From contig JAHLKC010000066.1 in the NCBI GenBank assembly GCA_025449115.1, positions 62,001 through 126,000 on the forward strand: a stretch of 64,000 bases of DNA, written 5' to 3'. The stretch is from Chytridium lagenaria (lineage: Eukaryota; Chytridiomycota; Chytridiomycetes; Chytridiales; Chytridiaceae). Made by a program: the position numbers and the translations under genes. Within the stretch, counting starts at the first letter, position 1, and each line of letters starts with the position of its first letter. Of the stretch, positions 22,326 through 38,072 are shown one piece after another. The notes beneath the pieces are model-generated. The model made no database searches. It had not been told where the DNA came from and saw only the letters and a list, made by a program, of their open reading frames with translations.

Positions 22326-23789
22326 ATGACTACAATCATCCCACAACTCTCTTCCCCACATCAGCAATACCATCACCACCACAATCATCATCAGCAGCAG
22401 CAGAGACAGCCTCACAACCTTCAATACAAGCTGCATCTTGCTACAATGCAACAGCAACAACAACAACAACAGCAACAACAACAACAACAGCTGTTTAGAT
22501 CACGAAACAGCACTAGTCTGCTTCAGGACTACTACTACTGCTCTTCTTTGTCAACACCTACTTCGAACATGGTTGGCAGTAACAGCATCATTAAAAGTGC
22601 TTTCCTTCCTATTCAACAACAGCAACAGCAGCAGCAGCAAATGGAGCATCTTCAATCTCCACGATACCCACCACATCCTATGCAACAGCCACAATATCAC
22701 CACCACCAGCAGCAGCAGCAGGAGCAGCAGCAGCAGCAACCTCCTCGCTACTCTACCACATCCAACATCACCACCTCATCCTACATGTCCTTTCCTTCTC
22801 AGACCCAGACTCACCCTATTCAACAACATCAACAGCAACTACAACAGCAGCCTTCTCGTCCACTCTCCACCCATCTTCCGCCCCAGCAACCTCCATTCCT
22901 CGCTCCCACATCCCTCACCTCGACGTCCCCTCACCCATCCGCACAAACACAACCCTCCCAGTCCAAGACCTCCTCCCCATCTCCCGCTACGTCGCCCACC
23001 ACGTCCTCTCCCTCTGGTCCACCACTACCACAACGCCTCCTCCACAAGACGACTACTTTTTCTTCTTTGTCGACTTCGCCGCTCGCGTCATGCGCGCAAC
23101 CTCTATTGAACCCTCCACCGCCGTTGTTTCCCTCCACTACATGGAGCGTCTCCGTCATCGCACCCTCACCACTTCCACCGCTCAATTCTGGCAATCCCCA
23201 CCCCTCGTCACCCCACCGCCCACCATCACACTGAACACCGCGTCTGGGTCGCCTCTCTCATGCTCGCAGACGCCTACCTCAACGACAATGCCTTTCTCTG
23301 CAAATCTTGGTCAGAGGTGACTGGTTTCTCCACCTTGGAATGTGCAGCAATGAGACGCGCTTTCCTCTCTTGCATTGACCACGACCTTTCATTACATGAA
23401 CAAGACCACGCTTCCCTCTTGGACGCCTTTGACCTGTTCTCTTTATCATGGGACGCTGCATCCGTCCTCTCCAATCACCGCACCTCCCTTCCACCCCCCT
23501 ACACTTGCACGACAAACCCCGCGTACCTCTTTCCAACTCGACGCACTTTTCCAACTGTCGTTCTTTCTCCACCCCATCCCCACCTTACACGTCACGTCAA
23601 CCCTCTCCGCGTCATCATCCTTACGCGAAACAACAACAACCACCACAACAACAAGGGGGTTTAGAACGGTTACTCGCTGCTGCGGAAATGTTGCAACGGC
23701 CTGTTGTCCATGCTTGGACGAAAGAGGAGACGTGGTGGATGGAACAGCAGATGTTGGGACGGAATGTGGTGGTGCCGTCGTCTATGTGA
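22326..23789 (+). CDS. PolyQ-rich cyclin-box protein (Pho80/Pcl-like)
   Basis: This is probably a regulatory partner of a Pho85-type kinase. The first about 200 codons are low-complexity Q, H, P and S with a 14-residue glutamine tract and two shorter ones. The cyclin fold follows: LLPISRYVAHHVLSLW, DFAARVMRAT, STAVVSLHYMERLRHR, then VWVASLMLADAYLNDNAFL, CKSWSEVTGFSTLECAAMR and FLSCIDHDLSL. LMLADAYLNDN..CKSWSEV corresponds to the LM.A.K.LDDN.Y.NK.WSEV core of Pcl cyclins. The C-terminus ends LERLLAAAEMLQRPV...NVVVPSSM and TGA. The reading frame changes about three times (Q-rich to cyclin box, near 23200, and near 23600), fitting the window-wide indel pattern. No introns are evident. The start is the first ATG after the TATA-like element. 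Confidence 0.75.
22449..22490 (+). repeat. CAA/CAG tract coding 14 glutamines
   Basis: Fourteen consecutive CAR codons lie in the N-terminus of the cyclin-box protein. Further CAR runs occur near 22613-22640 and 22709-22738. Confidence 0.9.
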
Positions 23790-24559
23790 AATCTTTTTTT
23801 TTTTTATGTTTTCGCTCAACTCAACCCACACCTTTCTTTGCATGCATTTTTTGCAAAAAACAAAAATATCCATATCAAAATGTCATATAAATAAACACAC
23901 CATAAATGTATATTTGAATTCACTTTGAGTATTTTACGTGTAAAAAGAACTCTAAATTTTTTTAGGTTGATATTGCATGAGGGTAATGTGGATGGCTTCC
24001 CTTCATTCCTTTCTTCCTTTTCCTCCTCTCTCTCCTCCTCCTCCTCCTCTTCTTCTTCCTCCTCCTCCTCCTCCCTCCTCCTCCACACCCTCCCTCCAAA
24101 CAAAACCAAAAGAAATCGAATCCTTGTCCCACCCACGCTTGTTCAGCAAAGTTTGTCATCCCAAAATACAATATAAAAAAGGCGGAGGCTGAAAATACCA
24201 TTTGCACAAAAAAAACACACACAAGGCGGTCGGTCGGTTTCAGGAAAAAAAGGATGCCCTCGCCTTTATTTTGCTTTTGGGTGGGGGAAGTGTCAAAGCA
24301 ATCGCTGCTGAGGTGTTGATGAATGAAGGAGGGAGGTGTTCAAAGCGCCCCCCTCTTTGGATTTCCCAGCATCAACCTTCAAACATTTGATAAATGAAGT
24401 TGGTGGTGGAGGCCAAGCTGCTCCTTCAACGTTTCAGCCGTTATGACGTTTTTTTATTTTATTAAGAAATAATATGAGAAGTCGTTAAAAGTCTAGATTT
24501 TAAATAAGAGGCGGCACTTTTTGGGGGGGAAGATGGAAAAGAGGGTGTGGAGATGCGGT
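23790..24559. other. Convergent 3' region
   Basis: The 3' flanks of the cyclin-like gene and the acyltransferase. It contains a CCT trinucleotide tract and poly-T runs. No gene is seen. Confidence 0.5.
24027..24077. repeat. (CCT)n/(CTT)n trinucleotide tract
   Basis: An imperfect TCC/TTC triplet run. Its open frames on both strands (poly-S, poly-P, poly-E/R) are artefacts of the repeat. Confidence 0.8.
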
Positions 24560-27342
24560 TTAGTGGTCGGAGATGTAATGTTCGCGACAGTAGGCTACAC
24601 CGAGAAGTGGGGGTCCCTGTGAATAAGAGAGAAAAAAAAAGCAAACGCTTTGTTAACCACACGTTCAAACACATCCATCCAAGGTCTACCCATCAAAGCA
24701 GTGTGGTAAAAAGAAAATAAACCCAGCAAAGTATTTACACAGCATCAACCAAAAAGGGGAGGGGGGGGACTCACCAAAAACAACCCAAACCAAAAAATCA
24801 TATTCCCCAACGTCTTTTGTTTCGAAATCATTGGAATCCTCGACAAAAAGATCAACGGCAACTGCAACATCTGCATGGCAAACATATACATCCGGATTCG
24901 TTTCGCCGTCACCACAAACACGAGTTCATGGAAACAACTTGACAGGAAAAACGTGAGCAGCGTCGCGTTGGTCCGTGAGAATCGAAGATTGGCAATGGTG
25001 TCGCCGTACACGTGACGGAGGAGGAATTCGTGAACGGGTTTGTTCCATTTACGAGCAAATTCGTCAAATGTGGACGAGTTCCACCTAGGAGAAAGAGGTT
25101 ATCCTTTTGTGACTTAAAGTGGGAGATGAAGATGGTGGGGGTTTGGGAAGAGGGCGTGGTATCCAGTTGAGAAGGTGCGTTATCGTGTTTTTTTCCGATA
25201 TTGGAAAACCAACCGATTTCCGGGCAGTGGAGAGCAATCCCACCATCATAAATAAGCAAGGCAGCACTTTTAGGCGTGCAAGGCATCATTGACGAGAATA
25301 CGGGGTCAGGTGCGCCATTAACGTCACCAACACAAAAAAGGGTGACACCTTTTTCCCGCGATAAACGGAAAAATTTATCGCTTATTTTGGGGAGGGGGGA
25401 AAGATATGGGCTTGAAAAAGGGCAGGGTTGTTGTGTTTTTTCACGTACCAGTCATCGTAAAACTCTCGATCCGCAAAGCAAGTGAGTTCGGCAAAAGCGT
25501 TGCAGATGCACTGGGGCCAAAAAAAAAGGTTTTAGATGAGAACCCCACAGGGAGTTGAAGATAAGGGAAGATGTGGGGGGGACTTACCTCAAAGATGATG
25601 AAAAAGATGAGGAGGTAGCAAACCATGAATGGGATGATGAGGTTCATCACACTGGTCACGAAATCGATTTGTTGGGAGATGGCGAGGGTGGGTAAAATGT
25701 AGTGCTCGACGGTCACGTAGAGTAGGAAGAAGGTGCCGGCGGTCGCTAGAGCTTTTTCTAAAAAGTAGGAGAGGCGGAACCTGCCAAAAAAACACGTAAG
25801 GTTAAAAGCCGCGACGCTTTTTTAAATAAAAAAACACGGAAAAAACAAAAAAGGGGGGGGGGGAAAGGTAATTCCTTACTTTGACGTCCTCGGATACTCC
25901 AACTCATAAACAAGCGTCGGCACAAGCATGTAATCCACGAAATTCGCCACCGTCAAATTATTCGGAAACGACACACTCTTTTTCGTCAACTCTGCTTCCC
26001 CCCTCCATCTCCTCCACGAGCGCATGAATCCGTTCCTCATTCTTCTTGTGCGTTTCATGGTCCACGTTCTCATCTCGCATTTTCTTGAGAGCCCCGAGCT
26101 CTACCGTGGATTTGCGGAGAAGCGAGCGCTTGTAGTGGAGTTTCAAGGTTGGAGGCCGTGTAGGAGTTTGTTTCATGAGCATGGAGATGCCGTGGAGACA
26201 GAAGAAACCGCCTTGGACCTGCGAGAGAGGTGGGAGGGGTGAGAATGGTGTTGGAAAAAGGTAGCATGGCCAAAGGCAATAGGTGGTGGGGGAGTTGCGG
26301 GGGAGATAGTCAAAAATAGAAAAAAAAGAAAGAAAAAAAAGAGCGAGTATAGCAACTAAATACAGGAAGCATTCTAATAAACCATTTGGAAAAGGAGTGA
26401 ATAACAAATACATGAACTTGATAACGTAAATATATCAAACGCGACCAAACTACCCAACGGCATGAAGAAAAAGTCCCGAAAATACGCAACAAACGCGTCA
26501 AAATAAACAAAAGAAACAACAAAATAGTCCGCTGTAGAAAAGACAATACTCACCCAAGGCCAATCTCTATAAAACACCCACCCAATAACACTCCAAACCA
26601 CACTGCCTGCCACACATGCTGCACATAATAAGCCTGCTTTATCGGCACCAACCCCCAAAGCACCAACCACTGCAACGGCACCGTCAAAAAGCAACTCGCA
26701 ACCAACACCGCATCCGACATAGCCAACACAGCGCCATCATGCGAAATATAATAAAGAAACCTTAATCTAAACGGTGTCCCCTCCATCCTAAAATTATGAT
26801 AAAACGTCGTCACCATATACCAAGCCATCGCCATCCAAAACAACACAAGAAACCCCCGAATCGGTGATTGTTCACGTTGAAGAGCTTCATAATCTAACGG
26901 ACTGCTGCGGGGCTTGAATTGACCACGACGTGGACCTCGACGACGGGAGGATGTGGAGGCGCTGGAACTACCGGAATCGTACCCTGCGGCTGTTTGGGTG
27001 ACGCTGGGAATGTGGTGGTGGGGTTGATGGAGACGTGGGAGTTTTGTGGGGGAGGTGGCTTCGGATTCTGAGGCGGAGGTCTCGAAATCGGAGCGGTCGG
27101 CCGACGCGAAGGTCTGCTTTTTGGGGTCCTGGTCGAAAAAGGGTGTGAGATGATAGGGGTTGATGAAAAGTGATGAGACTTTTTTTATAGGGTGATGGGG
27201 AGCGTTTTTTTGATGGGACTGCGGATTGAGTGGGAGGGCTTAGGTTGACGTTTGGATAAAAATGTACAGCGGGACCAAGGTCTGTCACTAGACCATCACA
27301 TTTGACACCCCGCATCCATCTTTTACATAAAAACGTCATCAT
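24560..27342 (-). CDS. Sterol O-acyltransferase (ARE/ACAT, MBOAT family)
   Basis: This ER membrane enzyme transfers a fatty acyl group from acyl-CoA to sterols, giving steryl esters for lipid droplets. The N-terminal cytosolic part is Ser-rich, followed by QSPIRGFLVLFWMAMAWYM and many membrane helices. Diagnostic motifs are FYDDW joined across an intron to WN (the FYxDWWN acyl-CoA motif), CFHELVFVV (catalytic His), LGNMIFWFGLFL and the C-terminus GPPLLGVAYCREHY. Exons include about 26550-26960 (N-terminal helices), one with WPWVS, one with VQGGFFCLHGISMLMK and SLLRKSTVELGALKKM, one with FPNNLTVANFVDYMLVPTLVYEL, and three more to the stop at 24560. Slips occur near 26160 and near 27135 (T-run). 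The upstream ATG at 27342 assumes that second slip, so the true start is uncertain. Confidence 0.85.
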
Positions 27343-28032
27343 CCCACAACCACCATCCCTTCAATCCTACCCACTCATTCCAAAACCTCCGATCTTGGAT
27401 CCCACTATCCATGTTTCTGTATCAACACCCAACATGATCATCATCCCATTCCACGCATGACATCCTCCCGTGCATAACAAAATCAATCCGCAACCTATCG
27501 TCAAGATCACAACAATGTATCCATCGTAACAAGTAGATCAAAACCATCAACAGCCCTCACCCTCAACACCTTATCAATCCCGTAAAGCCACTCCCACACC
27601 CCTCTTCAAACGACGCAACGGGGAACCCCAACGTCCATCTTCATCCGTAAAATATTTCGATAAACCCTTCACACCCTACACTCACCATTTCAGGTATCTT
27701 CCTATAAACACCCTTTCTTCTATCGTTAACGTTTATCACCTCTCTGACAGCACTGATGTAATGCAGATATCACAAAAAGAAGACCAATGCTGGTGCTGGC
27801 AGGGGGCCCTCTTAATTTCACTCACCCTGAAAATGGCCCTGATTGGACAAACTCCCAAGAATGATGTCACGCGCGCCACAGGCACCCATCGCCGAAAAAC
27901 CTCGGTGTTCACAGAAAAAAAAACAAGATGAGACACAATGGATAAAAAACTGGGTTCTTTATATATATGCAGGAAGGGCGCTAGGCGAGAAGTTACATTT
28001 TAAAAAAGTCAGAATGTAAAAAAAGATGAATG
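27343..28032. other. Spacer, no gene seen
   Basis: The promoter side of the acyltransferase and the 3' flank of the SH3-EH gene. It is CA-rich with a TATATATA stretch at about 27960. No conserved coding is seen. Confidence 0.5.
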
Positions 28033-30220
28033 TCAGCGACGAACAATATGACGACCACGGCCTGTGATTTCACGTTCTAAAGATGCAGGAAGAACGTCTG
28101 GGATGGGATGGCCTTTCAAACGATCGTCAATAAGGAACATGCCGACGCTAAAAAGTAAACATCCATTAGAACCTAATATACACCAGCGATGAAAAACAAA
28201 AAGTATCCTACCCAAATTCCCCTTTATTCAACGCCATACGGTCTTCTTTATCCGTGAGAGACCTTTTTGAAAATTAGAAAAATTGGACACGATAAAGAAG
28301 AGCCTTACCATATTTTGGCTAACGAGTCTTTGTCTAGACCAGACCTCATCCAAAGTTTTCTTACGTCATCGGCCGAGATCAAGCCATCACGGTTGGTATC
28401 CGCAGCATCAAATATCTCGTCATATTGTTTCAACGCGTCCGCAGGAATCACGTAACGATCCCCCCCAGCTACAAAGTGAAAATAAAAAATAGAGAGTGTA
28501 TATTCCTTAGCCTTCGCGATACAAAAACACACTGAAAAACAACGATTTGAAAAAAGTAATATTTTTTTAACAGATGTAAATGACATCCCTCACATACCAT
28601 GCGACGTCGGTCTAGGCGGCACATCCGTCCCCTCATTCCCCAAAAAACGGATTCTTCCTCGGCCTCCCAGGCGTAGGTGGTGACGGTGGCAAATTCGGTA
28701 AAACCTCCGCCGGTTTCACCATATACGCAGGCGCCGCATCATTCTTTGCCGCATCCCCCTTTTTCGCCCAATACGATCCATCCCCAACTGACGGTGGAGG
28801 AGTTGACGGGACGGACCTCTTGACGTTGACGATGATCGGCCTTCAGCAGGTTTAAGGGTCGCCCAGGAGGGTCGTGAGGTTTCTGGGGCGGGTGATGTGC
28901 CGCGCTCGAATTGGGCGCGGATTTCAGAGGGTTTGAGGGGGCGTGAAGGGAGGTGAGGGGATGATGGGGGGGAGTTTGTAGAAGCGACAGAGGACGGACG
29001 TGGAAGGGGTGGGGAGGAGATGGTAGAAGGTTTTTGGGGGATGGAGGGTTTAAGGTCCGTGGGCTTGGATGGACGTGGTGGAGCGGACTTTGTGGTGGAT
29101 GAAGATGAAAAGGATCTTGGCATGGATTTCGTTGGAGGGTTTGGGGAGTATTGGAGGTTGTGGAGTCTCTGGACGGCATTGGCGGGGGTTCATTTGTTTG
29201 ATTGGAAACGAGGAGAGGAGGGCGTTTTGGTATGGCTGGAAAGGGGTTGGGGGATGAAGAGGGAGAGGAAGATTGGTCAAGGGATGGACGCGCAGGGAGG
29301 ACAGGAGGATGATCTGAACCCATTGACACGACACGACGAGACTCGATAGATGAAAACGAATCATTACTGTTAATGCTTGACGATTTCTTGATTCCTGATG
29401 GTTGTAAAACGGGTGAAGGGACGTTATCCATGCTCGAGATGGAATTGGAAGATGAGATACGTTTCGCTGGGTTAGCGGCAGACGCAGAACTCTCGCGAAG
29501 ATGACCAGTGGCTTTCTCTCTTGCTGTCTTGGCGAGGTTATTGGACTTCGCGAGGAGAGCTTGCCGAGTTGCCGCAGCCATGTCCTTTGCATTTACTTTT
29601 TGGACTGGACGGTAGCTTTGGTGATCGTAGCCGGTCATTGGACGGGGGTAGGCGGCACCATCGCTCACGGACCGGTTGTTTGACGGGGAAGAGGAGGAAG
29701 GTGCTCTATAGGCAAGGATGGGGCAGTTGTCTTGGGGGGAGGAAGGTATTCCTGCATTGAGAAAAATGGAGGGCAAGGTTTAGTTCTCAGGCTTTCGTAT
29801 TAAAGCTAAAGCGGGAAGAGATTTAAAGTACGCCGCAATATGTCTCCCTGGGAGATTAGCGGCACAGACGCTTGGAGACTCTTTGAACGTGACCATAAGA
29901 AAGAACGGCAATAAACGAACCTCTGTGAGAATCTTGACATAGTTCTCGGGGAACAAACCGATATTATCCGTTCCCTCCACTCGTCCTTTCAACCATCCAT
30001 CACCCTCGCTTATCGCTTCAGAGACTTTAAAGATAAAAAATGGTTAACGACACCGTGTCGAGGAAATGTCGATGGCATGATGCATGAAATCTAGTAAGAC
30101 GACCCCATGCATCAACGAATCAAGAAATCCACCCACCATCAACAAGGATATCCCCTTTCTTGAATGTAAGCTCCTGAACATCATCCCCAACGCAATCGTA
30201 AATTGCGACTGCCGTTTTCA
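28033..30220 (-). CDS. SH3 and EH domain adaptor protein
   Basis: This is a likely endocytic or phosphoinositide-related scaffold with an N-terminal SH3 domain and a C-terminal EH domain. The SH3 spans exons 1-2 (MKTAVAIYDC, QELTFKKGDIL, EGDGWLKGRVEGTDNIGLFP, ENYVKIL). The middle is about 350 residues of Ser/Pro-rich sequence with PxxP sites (PVLPARPSLD, AIPKRPPLL, PPRPSKPTDLKP) that could bind SH3 domains. The EH domain near the end reads LKQYDEIFDAADTNRDGLIS (EF-hand loop D-T-N-R-D-G), ADDVRKLWMRSGLDKDSLAKI and ALNKGEFGVGMFLIDD, as in the C-terminal EH of yeast Irs4/Tax4. It ends GRHIVRR and TGA. Frame slips lie near 29090 and 28790. A long insert between the Pro-rich region and the EH exon (28480-28690) is only partly resolved. 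Confidence 0.82.
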
Positions 30221-31057
30221 TCCTTTCGTTCGCTCCCTCTTTTCCGTTCTTTATTTAATAATTACTCCGTGATTGCAGAAGCCTTAAACTTCTAACAAGA
30301 TGAAGCACAATGCAAGTCCAGAAGCAAAGAAGTAGCGACGGCTCGTCTCGATCCAACTTGAGAAGCAAAGTGTCTTTGAACGAGGATGGGATGGAGTGGG
30401 ATTTCGAAGGCTTGCAGCAAGGGAAGGTAATTTTCAAACCCCTCGTGTGGGTGGTTGGGTGATGGAGGTGGTCTGATTTGTTTTTGTAGGGCAAGCAAAT
30501 TTTATTTTATTTTCTTGCTGGTTTCTTTTTTTTTCATTCTTTCTTCCTTCTTTCTTTTCTTAGCTCATTTTTCGTCGTTGAGCGAGACGAAGGAGGGATC
30601 AGACGGGGTTGGATGTTAAACATGGTAGAACATGGTAGACGCGTAGCTGTATTATTGTCACCGAACCTTAAGGTCAAGGTCACATACATGTCAAACAAGC
30701 CTACTTACAAGAGTTTTTGCCTCTATTCCCCAAAAGGATAAGTAGGGCCACAAGTGTATATATATATAAAGGGGTGTAAAGTATTAATAAAAGGGATATA
30801 GATATACGCTAGGCTTATTCAAACTTTTTTCTTATGCACTTCACCACTGCTGTCTTAACCAGTCCAATGGTCTACGCCAGCCAAAAAAGGGCGACTGTCA
30901 AAGGCTTGTCACGAAACGAACATAAGAAAAAAAAAGGGGTTAATTCCATAACATTTTCCGAATATTCTTCCACAACACCTTGACTCAATTTATCAACAAA
31001 ATACACCAACAACCCACTCAATGAATGTGGGGTAAAACAACAAGAATAACGACACAC
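30221..31057. other. Promoter of the SH3-EH gene and spacer
   Basis: AT- and T-rich DNA with TATATATATAAA at about 30760. Minus-strand frames of 68-79 codons show no domain. Confidence 0.45.
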
Positions 31058-33230
31058 TCAATTAAACCCCAAAAACCACATCCTCCTCCTCCTCAACCAC
31101 CCAACAAGCACGGCAACCCCGACAGCTCTCACCGCAACCCCAACAGCTACCACAAACAAACTAGCGGTATGATGTTCCAAAGACACGCCTTTCAACAATC
31201 TCATGAGTAAAGTGAGAATCGATCGCGGGGAGCGTTGGATTGATGAGGATTTTGGGGGCGGGATAAACGGTTTGCGGTTGGGTGGGAGAAGACCGTGGTC
31301 AATAAAGAATTGAATAGGGGAGATGGTGAGAAGGGAGTACGTGAGGTGCATGTCAAGGTGGGTGAAACGGGGAGGGCGGATCTAATGAAGGGAGAAAATG
31401 AGATGATAAATAGATAGTAGCATCACGAAAATGGATGAAGTCGCGGTGATGAGATACGTAAAAGAGAAAAAATGGATTAAAGCGATCAGTACAAAGACCA
31501 CAGTTTAGTACTTGAGTCAAATAGAGAGAAAGCAATACCAAATCAATTTGGTGGTAAAGAAATTCCAGGTTAAAATAGGACCACATACCTGCCACAACCG
31601 CCTCGGCGCAACCCCAACCTCCCCTCCATGCATCAAATCCACAAGGTCCGACGTCATCCACAATGTTAACCCCCACAACACCAACCTCGAGCTCTCTGCT
31701 ATAGAAAACTCCTCCCTCTTCTTCCGTCTTCGTCTCCCCACCATCACAACCTTAATTTCCTCCGCAGCTTCCTCCCATTCCTCCCCATCTTCAACCTCTA
31801 CCTCTACATTCATCGGCATGACAACGCCGTAAAAGGCTACACGACCAATGATGACGTTGGCAATAGGTTGGAGGGCGCGACGGAGGGAGATGGAAGTGGT
31901 GCTGCGACGTGTGCGAGTTGGTGCGTTCAGAAAGGCAACAGGGTAGATGATGGGACTCCAGCGGAGGGGAGGGCGTTGAGGAAGCGTTGAAGTTGCGTGG
32001 ATCGGAGGGAGGAAGGCAGAGATGGATGTCCAGTGAACTGATGCGACTTCGTTGGTGCGAGAGTAGGCTCCGGCGTGGTCGGTATGATTTGGAGAAAGAC
32101 TTTTTGATGAAAACGTCAAAGCCGCGTTCGTTTTTTGTTGAATATGGAATAAGAGTAAGTTGGGCATCCCATTAAAAAGTCTAAAATCCTTCCACGAACA
32201 ACGACTAAGAAAATTACTCACCGTAACAACATAACGTCAATGCCCATTTTCCCGTCGGATTCCGTACTTTCCGATCATCCAGCGACCCCAAGCAAATAAA
32301 ACTAGTCCGCAAAAGACATCAGCATTCCATCCTATATCCAGAAAATCAATAACCTTACCCTTTCGTCAAATCAATTCCAACTTCCTCCATAGTCTCTCTC
32401 ACAGCAGCCTCTAGATCCGTTTCACCTTTATCAACACGTCCACCCGGGAATGCCATCTTTAAAAGATCGTGTATATAGGAAGATGTAAGAAAAGGTTGCA
32501 TATGAAGCAGTTTTCAGGTATGGAGAGAGAGAAGTATGAAAAAAAGGACATATAGGATACTTACGTGACCACTCCATATGTCGCCGGGATTTAAAGCACG
32601 GCGAATGTGAAATACCTCAACATCTGTACATGACTTTACCCATTCCTCTGAAGAAAGGTCCATTAGGGTAAAATATAAGGAACGTCAAATCCCATCAAAG
32701 TACCCATAATTTTATCCCAATAAAACAGCAGCGAAAATGTAAAACAAACAACAACGAACTGCTACATCATTACTCCTACACCACTATCACAGCAATGTAA
32801 TATAGAAAACCATGATCTCACCTTCCATAATATCCTTTACAGTGATCCCTTCTGTACCCTCCTTCCAAACAATATCCCATCCATCATCATCTTTAACCCT
32901 CCGTCCCCTCTTCACCCTCAAAATCGCAGCAACACTCGCCCGTTTCATGCATGTCGGCGTTGATAACACTCGAGCACCCGGGTGGTCCTGGTAAAAAATG
33001 ATGTGTAAAGTAGAGGAAAGGTGTACTTTATTAGTGGTGTGATGGGGAAGTTATCGAGACGGGAACTGAAATCTGAAAAGGAGGATGAAGAGAGTGTGTG
33101 CACGGCGACGGAAACCCTATGCAGAAGGTGTGCGAATAGAGAAGGGATAGAGGCATGCATGCGCAGAATAGTTTGGGTAGATGTGGCTTACCTCCAAGTT
33201 CTGGCAGAGGTTGCGGAGAAAGGGGAGCAT
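31058..33230 (-). CDS. Nudix hydrolase (CoA/nucleotide diphosphatase-like) with hydrophobic C-terminal extension
   Basis: This enzyme would cleave a nucleoside diphosphate linked to another moiety. Substrate is not predictable, though a CoA diphosphatase-like role is possible. Exon 1 is 33192-33230 (MLPFLRNLCQNLE). The next exon ends at 32987 and carries RASVAAILRVKRG. Then come RRALNPGDIWSGH, MAFPGGRVDKGETDLEAA and VRETMEEVGIDL, a complete Nudix box (G x5 E x7 RE..EE.G). LDDRKVRNPTGKWALTLCCY follows. A large C-terminal part contains EVASVHWTSISAFL, an Arg/Thr-rich insert, acidic and basic patches, LVLWGLTLWMTSDLVDLM and a final exon with a strongly hydrophobic segment (ASLFVVAVGVAVRAVGVAVL) before an Arg-rich end. 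The tail suggests membrane attachment. Slips are fewer here than in neighbouring genes. Confidence 0.8.
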
Positions 33231-33495
33231 GTGATAAGTTTTTCAAAGTGCGCTGGAAATTTACAATCCTCAATTCATTTATTAATAATAAAATGGTTTA
33301 TATCTTATCTCTTCCAGTGAAATACGATCTCAAAAAACCTGTGAATACAGATAGAAACGAAAACTTAAAAAGTAGATATACGTTCATGCAAGTATTCTTT
33401 TCAAATATACACCTTCACTTTCTGCAATTTATTTATTGTTTACGATGAGACAACGAATGATAAGCAAAATATACGCGGGCACACACCACAACTGC

Positions 33496-37012
<3,517 letters not shown>

Positions 37013-38072
37013 ATGGGTGAACGTAGAAACAGAGACAAAGGCGCATATCAAAGTTCAACTGTCAAAACCTCCAAAGCACTTTCCTACATCCTTCGTCATG
37101 GCGCTGAAAAGGAAGGTCTAGCTATGCGTGCAGATGGTTACGTTAAACTCACAGAACTTGTAAGAGTCTATTTCCTGAAAAGCTCTTGTTCTAATTCTGT
37201 TCAAGCTTGCACATTCTAAATTCAAAGGTCTTGGGTTTGACGATATTCAACAAGTCGTCGATACCAATGATAAGCAAAGATTTAAGCTCATCGAAGAAGA
37301 CGGGGAATGGATCATTAAGGCGAACCAAGGACATTCATTGGAGGTTTGATATATTTTGAATTTGAGTATTCTGACTCGCTTTTCTTTTTCAAGGTGGAGG
37401 TGGAACTCGATGAAATTAAGGATGCCTCTGAAATTCCAGTTGTCGTGCATGGGACTTCTCGTCAAAGTGGAAGATTATCGGTTCGTTGTGTAGTCGGTTC
37501 AAACACATTTGGGAGGGTTTTAGGGGTCTGACGCTTTTCTTTCATTTTCGTTAGCCAAGACCGGGTTGAAGACTATGGGGAGGACACATATTCACTTTGC
37601 GACAGGGCTACCTGGTGAATCAGGAGTTATAAGGTTTACTTCGTTCTTCTTTTTTCTATTTATGCAGTAGTTTTTTGTTTTTGTTTTGTTTTCAGCGGTC
37701 TGTCGTTTTTTGTTTCTTCTTTCTAAGAGTCCTATCTCTGCATCTTTTTCTTTTTCATCCACGATCTCTTTATATTTTTATTTTTTGCGATTCTCTCTTG
37801 CTAGCAACGAATATTTCCTGTTTTAACTGAATACCTTTATTATCTTACCTCAGTGGCATGAGAAAAGCCTGTGACGTGCTCATCTACATCGACACCGAAG
37901 CCGCTATTAAAGGTTTGCATCTCTCTTCTTTATTATCCTATATTCATCCATTTATATAGACGGTATCCAATTCTTTCGCTCCCCCAATAACGTCATCCTC
38001 TGCCCAACCACCATTGAACCTAAGTACTTTAAAAGCGTTCATGACAAGTATGGACAACCGATAGATTTATGA
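37013..38072 (+). CDS. TPT1: tRNA 2'-phosphotransferase
   Basis: This enzyme removes the splice-junction 2'-phosphate from ligated tRNA by transfer to NAD+, giving ADP-ribose 1''-2'' cyclic phosphate. Exons: ATG 37013 with SKALSYILRHGAEKEGLAMR (the conserved R-H-G substrate-binding core) and ADGYVKLTEL. Next AHSKFKGLGFDDIQQVVDTN, DKQRFKLI and IIKANQGHSLE (the NQGHS motif), then VHGTSRQSGRLS. Next comes GLKTMGRTHIHFATGLPGES and SGMRKACDVLIYIDTEAAI. The last exon carries FFRSPNNVILCP and ends KYGQPIDL and TGA. Introns are GT...AG, one of about 220 nt and very T-rich (37636-37853). Residues expected for NAD+ and 2'-phosphate binding are present, and no slip is obvious. The small intron after GRLS replaces a short YW-like segment, so one junction may be shifted slightly. 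Confidence 0.92.

Noticed and set aside
22272..22487. Minus-strand poly-Leu frame
   Set aside because: It is the reverse reading of CAA/CAG glutamine codons in the cyclin-box gene.
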